DNA from: Roseivirga misakiensis
GTDB lineage: Bacteria; Bacteroidota; Bacteroidia; Cytophagales; Cyclobacteriaceae
Assembly (NCBI RefSeq): GCF_001747105.1
Contig: NZ_MDGQ01000003.1
Span: 1,116,001 to 1,180,000 of the forward strand
Length of the DNA stretch: 64,000 bases
Direction of reading: 5' to 3'
Shown: positions 1-8,371 of the stretch, piece after piece
How the letters are laid out: each line of letters begins with the position of its first letter
Position numbering within the stretch: position 1 is the stretch's first letter
Program-made: the position numbers and the translations under genes
The notes under the pieces: model-generated
What the model was told of the DNA's origin: nothing
What the model saw: the letters and a program-made list of their open reading frames with translations, nothing else
The model's database searches: none

Positions 1-1
1 C

Positions 2-505
2 TTGGAGGTGCGCTTTAAAGGAAAATCGATTTCCGATGTGCTGGACATGACGGTAGAGCAAGCTGTTGAGTTCTTTGAGCATCAACCAAAAATTCTTCGA
101 AAAATTAAGACCTTAAACGACGTAGGGCTTGGTTACATTTCTTTAGGTCAGCATGCCACCACTTTATCTGGTGGAGAAGCACAACGGGTAAAATTAGCCA
201 CCGAATTATCGAAAAAGGATACGGGCAAAACACTTTACATCCTTGATGAACCTACCACTGGCCTTCACTTCAAAGATATTCAGCACCTGCTTGATGTACT
301 CAATCGATTAGTGGATAAAGGAAATTCAGTGCTCGTCATTGAGCACAATTTGGATGTGATAAAGGTTTCGGACCACATTATCGACCTAGGGCCTGAAGGT
401 GGCGACGGCGGTGGTACTATTGTAGCGGAAGGAACTCCTGAAAAGGTGTCTAAAAGTAAGAAAGGGTATACCGCTAAATTCTTAAAAGAGGAATTGGCTA
501 GCTAG
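2..505 (+). CDS. uvrA: UvrABC excision nuclease subunit A, C-terminal part (5' end outside window)
   Basis: This is the C-terminal 167 residues of UvrA, the damage-recognition ATPase of nucleotide excision repair. The reading frame is open to the left edge of the window, so the true start lies upstream. Visible elements of the second ABC ATPase are the signature [12 protein letters not shown], the Walker B/D-loop stretch [13 protein letters not shown] and the H-loop VLVIEHN. The tail ([21 protein letters not shown]) is the usual UvrA ending. The N-terminal ATPase and zinc modules are not in the window. The stop is followed by a 315-bp gap that begins with a hairpin and T-run. Confidence 0.97.
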   Translation: MEVRFKGKSISDVLDMTVEQAVEFFEHQPKILRKIKTLNDVGLGYISLGQHATTLSGGEAQRVKLATELSKKDTGKTLYILDEPTTGLHFKDIQHLLDVLNRLVDKGNSVLVIEHNLDVIKVSDHIIDLGPEGGDGGGTIVAEGTPEKVSKSKKGYTAKFLKEELAS

Positions 506-558
506 GCAAAAAAAATGATGCTGCCGCTTGCGCGAACAGCACCTTCTTCAACCAAAAC

Positions 559-644
559 ATTAAAACCGCTCAACACACCGATCTCCTCAGCGCTTGCCCA
601 TTTCACCTTAGGCAAGCATCTAACCACGGTTTTAATTTCTTTTT
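559..644 (+). terminator. Branched inverted-repeat structure after uvrA, ending in a T-rich tract
   Basis: Bases 559-568 (ATTAAAACCG) pair perfectly with 627-636 (CGGTTTTAAT). Inside them, 592-598 (GCTTGCC) pairs with 611-617 (GGCAAGC). The outer arm runs into a T-rich tract at about 636-644, as expected of an intrinsic terminator for uvrA. The 58-base enclosed region is much larger than a normal terminator loop. A second GCTTGC at 526-531 could compete for the same GCAAGC arm. Terminator is the simplest reading; a structured 3' UTR or small RNA is possible. Confidence 0.5.
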
Positions 645-683
645 AATACTAATTTTAAAACTCACTTTCAGAACGGAAGACAC

Positions 684-780
684 AAGTTGGTATTATAGAT
701 TATGCTAAAATCTCTCTGTTTTTAACATTAATTAAGATTTTGAGGATAGCATAACATATGAAAGCGTTTTAGACCAACTT
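684..780 (+). promoter_or_regulatory. Nested inverted repeats upstream of the NADH dehydrogenase; candidate structured 5' leader
   Basis: Three co-linear complementary segments nest inside each other: 684-691 (AAGTTGGT) with 773-780 (ACCAACTT), 700-707 (TTATGCTA) with 747-754 (TAGCATAA), and 707-713 (AAAATCT) with 735-741 (AGATTTT). The structure would end 40 bases before the ndh start codon. I do not recognise it as a known riboswitch class. It could be a cis-regulatory RNA, an operator cluster or a tiny relic element. No clear coding potential is seen in the rest of the 506-819 gap. Confidence 0.4.
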
Positions 781-819
781 TACGGATCAGAAATCGTAAT
801 ATAGGTAACCCAAGAAAGT

Positions 820-2139
820 ATGTCAGACCTGCATCATCTTCACCTAGAAATTCCTAAATCTGATAAGAAAAGAATTGTGATAATCGGCGGTGGATTTGCC
901 GGGATTCAGCTTATCAAATCCCTTCGAAAATCGCCATATCAAATCGTGCTACTCGATCGGCACAACTATCACACATTTCAGCCATTACTATATCAGGTAG
1001 CCACCGCAGGCTTAGAGCCTGACTCCATTGCAGGAGCACTCAGGCACCTTTTTGAGAAGCATAAAGATTTCTATTTTAGAATGGCGCGTGTGACAGGAAT
1101 TGAACTAGCTGAGAAAAAGATATCGACCTTAGTTGGCGACTTAAGCTACGACATGCTGGTCATTGCCAACGGATCTAAAACAAACTATTTTGGCAATCAG
1201 GAAATGTACGAACGCACGTTTCCAATGAAACAAATTCCGCAGGCTTTGAACCTTCGAAGTCATATGCTTCAGAATTTTGAGCAGACCGTGATGTCGCCAG
1301 ATATTGAGGAGCAAGATCGACTGACCAACTTTGTGGTAGTTGGGGGTGGACCGACTGGTGTAGAAGTAGCAGGTGCACTTGGTGAACTCAAAAACCATGT
1401 CTTGCCGAAAGACTATCCGGATATCGATTTTGACATTATGAAGCTTCATTTGGTAGATGCCGGAGAGAGATTACTCGCAGGTATGTCGGAAAAGGCAGGT
1501 ACTAGGGCTTTAAAATACCTAGAAGACTTTGGGGTGGACGTAAGGCTTGGTACTCGGCTAGTAGATTACGATGGAAATAATGTCACGCTTACCGATGGCA
1601 CCGTTATACCTGCCAAAACGGTGATTTGGGCAGCGGGTGTCACTGGAAATACCATCGATGGTTTGCCAGAAGCAGTTGTTGATAAGGGCAGAATTTTAGT
1701 GGACCAGTATAACCAAGTTGAAGGCCACCCAGACGTTTATGCTGTCGGTGATATTGCCGCTATGTGTTCTGAAGAAAATCCACGTGGATTCCCTATGGTA
1801 GCTCCAGTTGCCATGCAACAGGCCCAAAATCTGGGTAAAAACTTGAAGCGTCAACTCAAACAGAAAGAACCAATTCCTTTTAAATACAGAGATAAAGGAT
1901 CAATGGCCACGGTAGGAAGAAATAAGGCGGTGGTTGACATGCCAAGGTTTCATTTTGGTGGTCTATTCGCTTGGATGGTTTGGATGTTTGTTCACTTGAT
2001 GTCTATTGTTGGTTTTAGAAACCGATTGGTGATTCTTAGTAACTGGGTTTGGAATTATATGACCTACGATCGGGGTACACGACTGATTATTAGAACTTTT
2101 CTTCGGAATAAGCAGTACAAACCGGGAGATAGCCTCTAG
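820..2139 (+). CDS. ndh: Type II NADH dehydrogenase (NDH-2), non-proton-pumping
   Basis: A 439-residue two-dinucleotide-fold flavoprotein predicted to pass electrons from NADH to quinone at the inner face of the cytoplasmic membrane. The FAD-binding GGGFAG is at about residues 23-28, the NADH-binding GGGPTG at about 175-180 and the FAD-contacting AVGD at about 308-311. The C-terminal part (about 380-428) is rich in Trp, Phe and amphipathic helix, the membrane-anchoring region of NDH-2. Length is normal. The gene stands alone, preceded by a structured gap and followed after 81 bases by a sensor kinase gene. Related FAD-dependent pyridine nucleotide oxidoreductases are the only real alternative. 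Confidence 0.92.
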   Translation: MSDLHHLHLEIPKSDKKRIVIIGGGFAGIQLIKSLRKSPYQIVLLDRHNYHTFQPLLYQVATAGLEPDSIAGALRHLFEKHKDFYFRMARVTGIELAEKKISTLVGDLSYDMLVIANGSKTNYFGNQEMYERTFPMKQIPQALNLRSHMLQNFEQTVMSPDIEEQDRLTNFVVVGGGPTGVEVAGALGELKNHVLPKDYPDIDFDIMKLHLVDAGERLLAGMSEKAGTRALKYLEDFGVDVRLGTRLVDYDGNNVTLTDGTVIPAKTVIWAAGVTGNTIDGLPEAVVDKGRILVDQYNQVEGHPDVYAVGDIAAMCSEENPRGFPMVAPVAMQQAQNLGKNLKRQLKQKEPIPFKYRDKGSMATVGRNKAVVDMPRFHFGGLFAWMVWMFVHLMSIVGFRNRLVILSNWVWNYMTYDRGTRLIIRTFLRNKQYKPGDSL

Positions 2140-2220
2140 CTCCCGAAAAAATCTGCTCTTTACCTCTCATCGCAAAGCATAAGCAAGTGTGATTAAACTT
2201 TCCTTATTTTCACGAAGGAA

Positions 2221-3279
2221 ATGAGAAAGAAACGATTGTACTGGGCGTTCCAAATATTAGGGTGGGGCGCATACGTTCTTCTAAATATTTTTACGCTAAG
2301 TCTTAACCCACAAGCCTTACAGCCTGAAATTATTCGTATTTCAAGAATCGAGATATTACTGCATACACCAATTATGCTGTTCTTTTCCCATTACCTAATC
2401 CGTAAAGTAATTATTCAACGCAATTGGCTTCAAATAAACATTGGCCGAGTCATTCCAAGGATTTTAGGCCTAATCTTGATTGCAGCTTTATCGGTTCAAA
2501 TAGTCTCCTTGACACTTTATTGGATGGTTGGGACTATTTCGCTCGATGATGAACTTTCAATTCTCTTGAGTGATATCCTTTTTGCCTTACTGAACTTCTT
2601 GATCATGTTCATTATTTGGTCAACGATCTATTTCCTATACCACTTCTTAGAAAGCAACAATCGATCTTTGAAGTACGAGGCAGCGATGAATGAAATGCAT
2701 TTGAACCAGTTGAAGTCTCAGTTAAACCCACACTTTATTTTCAACGCCCTGAACAGCATGCGTGCCCTGGTAGATGAAGAGCCTAGTAAAGCGAAAACAG
2801 CCATTACTCAGCTTTCAAATATTCTCAGAAACTCCTTGATTACCGATAAAAAGCGGGTCGTTAGCTTTGGAAATGAATTAAACACGGTCAGAGATTACCT
2901 GGCCCTAGAAGGAATTAGGTTTGAAGAAAGGCTAAAAGTAAGGTATCAAATCGATCCAAAATCTGATGGTTTTGAGATACCGCCAATGATGGTTCAAACC
3001 TTAGTAGAAAATGCCATTAAACACGGGGTTTCAAACCTGATAGAAGGCGGTGTAATAGAGATTGAGTCGTTAGTAGAACACTCGATCTTAATTTTAAAAA
3101 TTAGAAACAGTGGCCAAATTAGCCTAAGCCCCAAAAGGCCGGGTAGCCGAAAGGGTGTTGGCCTAATAAATACTAAAGAAAGGCTTAAATTGATATATGG
3201 AGAGGCTGCTTCATTTAGAATTTACAATGAAAACGATAAGTTTGTAGTGACTGAAGTGAAGATACCTCAACGTATGTAA
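2221..3279 (+). CDS. LytS/YehU-type membrane sensor histidine kinase
   Basis: A 352-residue kinase with four predicted N-terminal transmembrane helices (about residues 10-30, 45-62, 80-102, 115-140) and a His_kinase (PF06580-type) domain. The phosphoacceptor is His171 in QLNPHFIFNALN. The ATP-binding part shows the N-box LVENAIKHG near 265 and a G-box GVGLINTKERL near 320. There is no recognisable extracellular domain, so the signal is probably sensed in or at the membrane. The LytTR regulator gene follows after 15 bases, so the two form a cognate operon. The ligand is unknown. Confidence 0.93.
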   Translation: MRKKRLYWAFQILGWGAYVLLNIFTLSLNPQALQPEIIRISRIEILLHTPIMLFFSHYLIRKVIIQRNWLQINIGRVIPRILGLILIAALSVQIVSLTLYWMVGTISLDDELSILLSDILFALLNFLIMFIIWSTIYFLYHFLESNNRSLKYEAAMNEMHLNQLKSQLNPHFIFNALNSMRALVDEEPSKAKTAITQLSNILRNSLITDKKRVVSFGNELNTVRDYLALEGIRFEERLKVRYQIDPKSDGFEIPPMMVQTLVENAIKHGVSNLIEGGVIEIESLVEHSILILKIRNSGQISLSPKRPGSRKGVGLINTKERLKLIYGEAASFRIYNENDKFVVTEVKIPQRM

Positions 3280-3294
3280 GCAAAATCTAAATAA

Positions 3295-4017
3295 ATGAGA
3301 GCACTAATAATCGATGACGAACGATTGGCAAGAAAAGAATTGACCAATTTACTGCAGGAATATCCAGAGATAGAAATCATAGGAGAAGCTGTGAACGCTG
3401 AGGATGCCGAAGAAAAAATCAAAACACTTCAGCCCGAATTACTATTCTTAGATATTCAGATGCCTGGAAAAACAGGTTTTGAGCTTTTAGAAACATTAGA
3501 TACCGTACCAGACGTAGTCTTTACGACAGCATATGACGAATATGCACTTCAAGCTTTTGACTTCAACGCGCTTGATTACCTACTTAAACCGATCGAGCCA
3601 GACAGACTAAAAGAAACGATCACTAAGCTGATTAATAGACCTAAAAAAGAAGAGGCGGTCGTTACACAAACAGACCAGAAATTAGGTCCTCAGGATCGTG
3701 TTTTTGTGAAAGACGGGGATAAATGTTGGTTTGTGAAGTTAGAAAACATTAGGCTCTTCGAATCAGATGGCAATTACATTAAAATCTACTTCGACAACTT
3801 CAAGCCGATGATTCATAAGTCATTGAACGCCTTGGACGAAAAACTAGATGATAGATCGTTTTTCCGCGCCAGCAGAAAGCACATCATTAACCTGACTTGG
3901 GTAGAAAGTATCGAATCTTGGTTTAATGGTGGATTAATGGTTGTACTTCGTGGTGGCGACAAAGTAGAGGTAAGCCGTAGACAAGCAGCCAGATTCAAAG
4001 AAATGATGAGCCTATAG
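3295..4017 (+). CDS. LytTR-family response regulator
   Basis: A 240-residue regulator with an N-terminal receiver domain (acidic pocket DD at residues 7-8, phospho-acceptor Asp53 in LFLDIQMPG) and a C-terminal LytTR DNA-binding domain at about 137-238 (FFRASRKHIINL). It is the partner of the upstream sensor kinase and is presumably phosphorylated by it. LytTR regulators typically bind repeated sites in target promoters; the targets here are unknown. The gene is followed by a strong intrinsic terminator, which closes the operon. Confidence 0.94.
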   Translation: MRALIIDDERLARKELTNLLQEYPEIEIIGEAVNAEDAEEKIKTLQPELLFLDIQMPGKTGFELLETLDTVPDVVFTTAYDEYALQAFDFNALDYLLKPIEPDRLKETITKLINRPKKEEAVVTQTDQKLGPQDRVFVKDGDKCWFVKLENIRLFESDGNYIKIYFDNFKPMIHKSLNALDEKLDDRSFFRASRKHIINLTWVESIESWFNGGLMVVLRGGDKVEVSRRQAARFKEMMSL

Positions 4018-4038
4018 GCCGATCTAGTATATATACGA

Positions 4039-4090
4039 AAGCCCATTTTCTAAGGTGTTCAAACGCGGGAAGGAAATGGGCTTTTTTTTG
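4039..4090 (+). terminator. Intrinsic terminator after the LytS/LytTR operon
   Basis: A perfect 10-bp stem, AAGCCCATTT (4039-4048) with AAATGGGCTT (4074-4083), runs into eight consecutive T. It lies 21 bases after the response regulator stop. Confidence 0.9.
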
Positions 4091-4132
4091 ATATGCCAGA
4101 AGGAATAACTAATATAGAATACTCAACCAAGG

Positions 4133-4164
4133 GGTTTACCATCAACTATTTCCTACTGTAAACC
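4133..4164 (+). promoter_or_regulatory. Short inverted repeat upstream of the MscS gene
   Basis: GGTTTAC (4133-4139) and GTAAACC (4158-4164) are complementary around an 18-base spacer and end 14 bases before the start codon at 4179. It may be an operator or a leader hairpin; chance is also possible. Confidence 0.25.
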
Positions 4165-4178
4165 ACTTATCTATCGTC

Positions 4179-5822
4179 ATGATTTATTTTATACTATCTG
4201 TCTTTCTATTTTTTCAAGACGTTAATCCATCAGATCCGGACTCGGTTTCTTATGAAGACACCCCTAAGATTGAGCAACAAAAAGCTGAGCAAAAAAGGCT
4301 TAACTATGCCATTGATAATGATTCCACCATGTTTATCTATCGTGGTGCTGGGCCTTATTCTTTAGAGGAAAGAGGTGAAAAAGTCAAAGAGAACATTAGG
4401 CAATCCAAAGACAGGTTTACGTCTGAAAAACCTATCATAGTCAAATCAGAAGATGGCAATGAAATCTTCTGTGGTGAAAAGCTTATTATGACTGTGTATG
4501 ACGCTGATGCCAAAGCCATTGGGCTTAGCAGAAACGCCGCCACGGAGTATTATGCCGATCTAATTCAACAATTAAGAGAGACTGAAGACATACCCAAAGT
4601 CGAGGTAAAATCACTAATCCTGAATATAGGAATAGCGGTAGTCATCGTGATTCTCTTCCTTATCGGCTTACGCTATTACAATAGGCTATTCCGGCTTGTT
4701 TACATGAAAATCCGTGGGCAAAAAGGAAAAATGCTCAAGGGTTTCAAGGTTAAAACCTACGAAGTCCTAACAGAAGAAAAGCAGATTCTATTTGTCACCT
4801 ATATCGCTAAGGGATTGCGTATAGCCGTATTACTTTTTATCATCTATCTATTACTTCCAGTCCTTTTTTCACTTTTCCCATGGACTCAAGGCATCGCGAC
4901 TACGCTATTCGGGTATATCCTAGATCCACTAAAAAGCATTGGAAACAAGTTCTTACTTTTTATTCCCGACCTACTAACAATTACAGTTATCTGGTTTGTT
5001 ACAAAATACGTTTTGAAGCTTTTAGCCTTTTTTAAAGACGAAGTGGCCAAGGGAAAACTTGAACTTCCTGGGTTCTATAAAGAGTGGGCAAAACCGACCT
5101 ATAACATCATTAAGATATTGGTGATTGCCTTGAGTTTCATTGCTATTTGGCCATTGCTGCCAATGTCTGACTCCGATATTTTTAAAGGAGTCTCTACTTT
5201 CATTGGCTTATTGGTGGCTTTAGGTGGGGCAGGTGCTATTTCAAATGTTATTGCAGGCTTAGTGATCACCTATATGAGATCGTTTAAAATAGGCGATCGT
5301 GTTAGAATTGGAGAAGTCATGGGTGATGTGAAAGAAAAATCTCTGCTAAACACAAGAATCAAAACCATCAAAAACGAAATCATTACGATTCCTAATTCTC
5401 ATATGCTCAATAGCCATACGATAAACTATACTACGGCAAATGACGAGGAAGGGCTTATACTACATACTACGATTACACTCGGTTATGATGTGCCTTGGCG
5501 CTCAGTGCACGAAGTATTGATTGAAGCGGCGTTGGCGACAGAACATGTTAAAAAACTACCAAAGCCATATGTTCTTCAAACCAGTCTAGATGATTTTTAT
5601 GTTAGCTATCAGCTCAATGCTCGAACGCGTGAAATCCATAAAATGGCTTTGATCTATTCGAAACTTCATCAAAACATCCAGGATAAATGTAATGAGGCGG
5701 GCATTGAGATTCTTTCTCCTCATTATGGTGCCCAACGTGACGGAAACCATAGTACAATTCCACAAGAACATCTTCCAGAGAATTACCAAGCCCCATGGTT
5801 TAGGGTGAAAAAGGATTTCTGA
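4179..5822 (+). CDS. MscS-family mechanosensitive ion channel
   Basis: A 547-residue membrane protein. After a hydrophobic N-terminus it has a polar, probably periplasmic region (to about residue 145), then several transmembrane segments (around 147-167, 205-235, 255-285, 305-330). The pore-lining MscS helix is at about 335-370, with the Gly/Ala-rich GLLVALGGAGAISNVIAG followed by the FKIGDRVRIG beta-domain motif. The cytoplasmic vestibule domain follows. Such channels release solutes on hypo-osmotic shock. The N-terminal extension makes it longer than E. coli MscS (286 residues). It is followed by an ion channel and a hemolysin III gene in the same direction. Confidence 0.92.
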   Translation: MIYFILSVFLFFQDVNPSDPDSVSYEDTPKIEQQKAEQKRLNYAIDNDSTMFIYRGAGPYSLEERGEKVKENIRQSKDRFTSEKPIIVKSEDGNEIFCGEKLIMTVYDADAKAIGLSRNAATEYYADLIQQLRETEDIPKVEVKSLILNIGIAVVIVILFLIGLRYYNRLFRLVYMKIRGQKGKMLKGFKVKTYEVLTEEKQILFVTYIAKGLRIAVLLFIIYLLLPVLFSLFPWTQGIATTLFGYILDPLKSIGNKFLLFIPDLLTITVIWFVTKYVLKLLAFFKDEVAKGKLELPGFYKEWAKPTYNIIKILVIALSFIAIWPLLPMSDSDIFKGVSTFIGLLVALGGAGAISNVIAGLVITYMRSFKIGDRVRIGEVMGDVKEKSLLNTRIKTIKNEIITIPNSHMLNSHTINYTTANDEEGLILHTTITLGYDVPWRSVHEVLIEAALATEHVKKLPKPYVLQTSLDDFYVSYQLNARTREIHKMALIYSKLHQNIQDKCNEAGIEILSPHYGAQRDGNHSTIPQEHLPENYQAPWFRVKKDF

Positions 5823-5869
5823 GGTCATTTTCTTGGCTAGTCTCAAGGAAATATGCTTACTTTTAACTG

Positions 5870-6679
5870 ATGGCCAATACGCTTAAAAGAAGACTTTTTA
5901 TCATCATCTTCGGTACGGATACACCTGCCGGTAGAGCCTTCGATATTGCTTTATTGATTGCAATACTAATCAGCATTTTCGCTGTAATGCTGGAAAGTGT
6001 CGAATCCCTAGAAGAAAAGTTTGGGCACATCTTTAGGATTGTTGAGTGGGTTTTAACTGGCGCTTTCACCCTTGAATATCTGACACGGGTTTACGTAACC
6101 GATCGCAAAAGCCAATATATTTTCAGTTTCTACGGACTGATTGATCTATTGTCCTTACTCCCAACCTATTTGAGTCTAATTTTCACTGGAACACAATACT
6201 TACTCATTATTCGGGCGCTTCGCCTGCTTCGTGTATTCAGAATCTTAAAACTGGGCCGTTATGTCGGAGAAGGGGAACAATTGATGCGCGCCCTCCGCTC
6301 TAGCCGACATAAAATCACAGTTTTTATGGGTACAGTGATCACCTTGGTTGTAATAATGGGTACCGTAATGTACCTAGTAGAAGGAGGTGAAAACGGTTTT
6401 ACGAGTATTCCTAAGAGTATCTATTGGGCGATCGTGACCTTAACAACTGTCGGGTATGGAGATATAGCACCTCAAACCGTTTTAGGCCAGAGCATTGCCT
6501 CTTTTGTGATGATCCTTGGCTATGCCATCATTGCCGTTCCAACGGGTATTGTTACCGTAGCTCTGGGCAAGGAAAAAGACAAACAAGCATTACTAGCTTG
6601 TTCCAATTGCCAAGAAACCGGCCACGCCGAAGATGCCATCCACTGTAAATTTTGTGGTGAAAAGCTCCTTCATGAGTAA
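5870..6679 (+). CDS. Voltage-gated K+ channel subunit with C-terminal zinc-ribbon tail
   Basis: A 269-residue six-transmembrane cation channel. The S4 segment has regularly spaced arginines (RALRLLRVFRILKLGR, residues 115-130) and the selectivity filter is TVGYGD (193-198), which predicts potassium selectivity. After S6 a short linker leads to a CxxC...CxxC module with Cys244, Cys247, Cys259 and Cys262, a rubredoxin-like zinc ribbon in the cytoplasm. The gene overlaps the next start codon by a few bases, so the two are probably cotranslated. The tail could act as a metal- or redox-sensitive gate or an assembly element; that role is inference. Confidence 0.92.
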   Translation: MANTLKRRLFIIIFGTDTPAGRAFDIALLIAILISIFAVMLESVESLEEKFGHIFRIVEWVLTGAFTLEYLTRVYVTDRKSQYIFSFYGLIDLLSLLPTYLSLIFTGTQYLLIIRALRLLRVFRILKLGRYVGEGEQLMRALRSSRHKITVFMGTVITLVVIMGTVMYLVEGGENGFTSIPKSIYWAIVTLTTVGYGDIAPQTVLGQSIASFVMILGYAIIAVPTGIVTVALGKEKDKQALLACSNCQETGHAEDAIHCKFCGEKLLHE

Positions 6680-7325
6680 GAAAATTAAGTTAGACCTTTA
6701 CTCACCTCAAGAAGAACTCGCCAACGCTATCACGCATGCTTTCGGCATAATAGGTGGTTTAATTGGCTTAATACTTACTTTATCAAACAGAAGTACCAAT
6801 GAAGTAAATGTTACTTGGAGTGGCGTAATTTTCTTTTTGAGTGTTATTTTTCTCTATACAGCATCCACAATTTATCATAGTGTTAGTGGTAAGAAGATAA
6901 AGTACTTGTTTAAGCAACTAGATCATATCGGTATCTATATTTTGATCGCGGGGACCTTTACGCCTTTTGCTTGGGGAATTCTTGGAAACGATGTTTCTGG
7001 CCAAAATATGATCATGGCTGTTTGGCTGATCGCTTTGGCAGGGATCCTTTTTAAAGTGTTCTATACGGGCAAATTTGAAGCAATTTCTCTAATCTCCTAT
7101 GTTGGAATGGGCTGGTTAGGCTTTCTAATGTTCGATGATATTACCCAATACCTGGGCAGAGAGGTAGTTGATTTAATGCTTTATGGAGGCATTTTTTATA
7201 CTTCTGGCATCATTTTCTATCTGATGAGGAAACTCAAGTATCATCACGCCATCTGGCACTTGTTTGTGCTTTGTGGAACAGGGTTTCACACCTGGGCTAT
7301 CTTAAAACACGTTATTCGTATTTAA
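6672..7325 (+). CDS. Hemolysin III / TrhA (PAQR-like) membrane protein
   Basis: A 217-residue seven-transmembrane protein. The start at 6672 (MSKKIKLDLY) is preferred over an in-frame ATG at 6633, because it overlaps the upstream channel stop by eight bases and gives the usual N-terminus. Conserved family residues are present: the His in AITHAFG, the S-x3-H in STIYHS, the Asp-His pair in QLDHIGIY, and the final His cluster in HAIWHLFVLCGTGFH, which form the membrane metal site of the PAQR superfamily. Despite the name, function in bacteria is membrane homeostasis rather than proven haemolysis. Its 3' end overlaps the convergent rluD by 14 bases. Confidence 0.9.
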   Translation: MSKKIKLDLYSPQEELANAITHAFGIIGGLIGLILTLSNRSTNEVNVTWSGVIFFLSVIFLYTASTIYHSVSGKKIKYLFKQLDHIGIYILIAGTFTPFAWGILGNDVSGQNMIMAVWLIALAGILFKVFYTGKFEAISLISYVGMGWLGFLMFDDITQYLGREVVDLMLYGGIFYTSGIIFYLMRKLKYHHAIWHLFVLCGTGFHTWAILKHVIRI

Positions 7326-8328
7326 CGTAATGCTCCCATTTATTTAGAACACTGACAAAATCATCTGGCAGATCTGACTCAAATTGTACATGTTTTCCAG
7401 TTTTTGGATGCACAAAACCCAGCGATTTCGCATGAAGTGCTTGCCTTGGCATAAGTTTAAAAGCATTGTCAACGAAAGCTTTATACTTTGAAAACTGTGT
7501 CCCTTTTAGCAAAACATTGCCACCATAAGTCGCATCATTGAAAAGCGGGTGACCCAAATATTTAAAATGTGCTCTTATTTGATGAGTTCTACCCGTTTCG
7601 AGATTACACTTAATCAGGGACACATACCTCAATTCTTTAATAACCTTATAATGTGTAATGGCTGTTCTTCCTCTAGACCCATCTTCTATGGCCACCGTAA
7701 CTCTTCTATCCTTTTCGCTACGACCAAGATTTACATTAATGGTGCCTTCTGCATCTTTTGGAACACCCCACACCAATGCATAATAGGTTCGTTCAATACT
7801 ATGATCGAAAAACTGCTTGGCTAAAGAACTCATCGCATTTTCGGTTTTAGCAATCACCAGTAATCCAGAAGTATCTTTATCAATTCGGTGCACAAGACCC
7901 GGGCGGCCTTCATTATCCTTCATCGTTGGCAATTGCTGAAAATGATGAACCAATGCGTTGACCAACGTACCAGACCAATTATTATATGCAGGATGTACCA
8001 CCATGCCTGGCTCCTTATTTACGATCAGTACATCAGCATCTTCATAAATGATATTTAGTGGAATATCTTCTGGAATCAGTTCCGTTTCTCGAGGAGGCTC
8101 TGGCAAGGCAACTACAATCTCATCATTTGGGTGCACCTTATAATTTGGTTTGATTTCCTTGCCGTTGACTTTTACAAAACCGTCCTTAATGCCTTGTTGA
8201 ACCTTATTCCGCGTTACATTCGGTAAACGGTCCATCAAAAACTTATCAACCCGATAAGGCTCCTGACCTGCATCGCAGACAATTCTGTGATGTTCAAATA
8301 ATTCTTCTTCCTCGAACGCTTCGCTCAT
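7312..8328 (-). CDS. rluD: 23S rRNA pseudouridine synthase, RluD type
   Basis: A 338-residue RluA-family pseudouridine synthase. An S4 RNA-binding domain (about residues 25-75, RVDKFLMDRL and VKVNGKEIKPNYKV) precedes the catalytic domain, whose motif HRIDKDTSGLLV carries catalytic Asp150. The combination of S4 domain and length fits RluD, which modifies helix 69 of 23S rRNA (1911/1915/1917). Another RluA-family specificity cannot be excluded. The stop lies within the 3' end of the convergent hemolysin III gene. Confidence 0.93.
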   Translation of the reverse strand: MSEAFEEEELFEHHRIVCDAGQEPYRVDKFLMDRLPNVTRNKVQQGIKDGFVKVNGKEIKPNYKVHPNDEIVVALPEPPRETELIPEDIPLNIIYEDADVLIVNKEPGMVVHPAYNNWSGTLVNALVHHFQQLPTMKDNEGRPGLVHRIDKDTSGLLVIAKTENAMSSLAKQFFDHSIERTYYALVWGVPKDAEGTINVNLGRSEKDRRVTVAIEDGSRGRTAITHYKVIKELRYVSLIKCNLETGRTHQIRAHFKYLGHPLFNDATYGGNVLLKGTQFSKYKAFVDNAFKLMPRQALHAKSLGFVHPKTGKHVQFESDLPDDFVSVLNKWEHYVKYE

Positions 8329-8371
8329 ATCGCACCTATTTCACCAACAAAGATATCACTAACTTCATGGC

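Noticed and set aside
7549-7824. A 91-codon frame on the plus strand inside rluD
   Set aside because: It is opposite a confidently assigned gene, has no family features, and its composition is that of the antisense strand.
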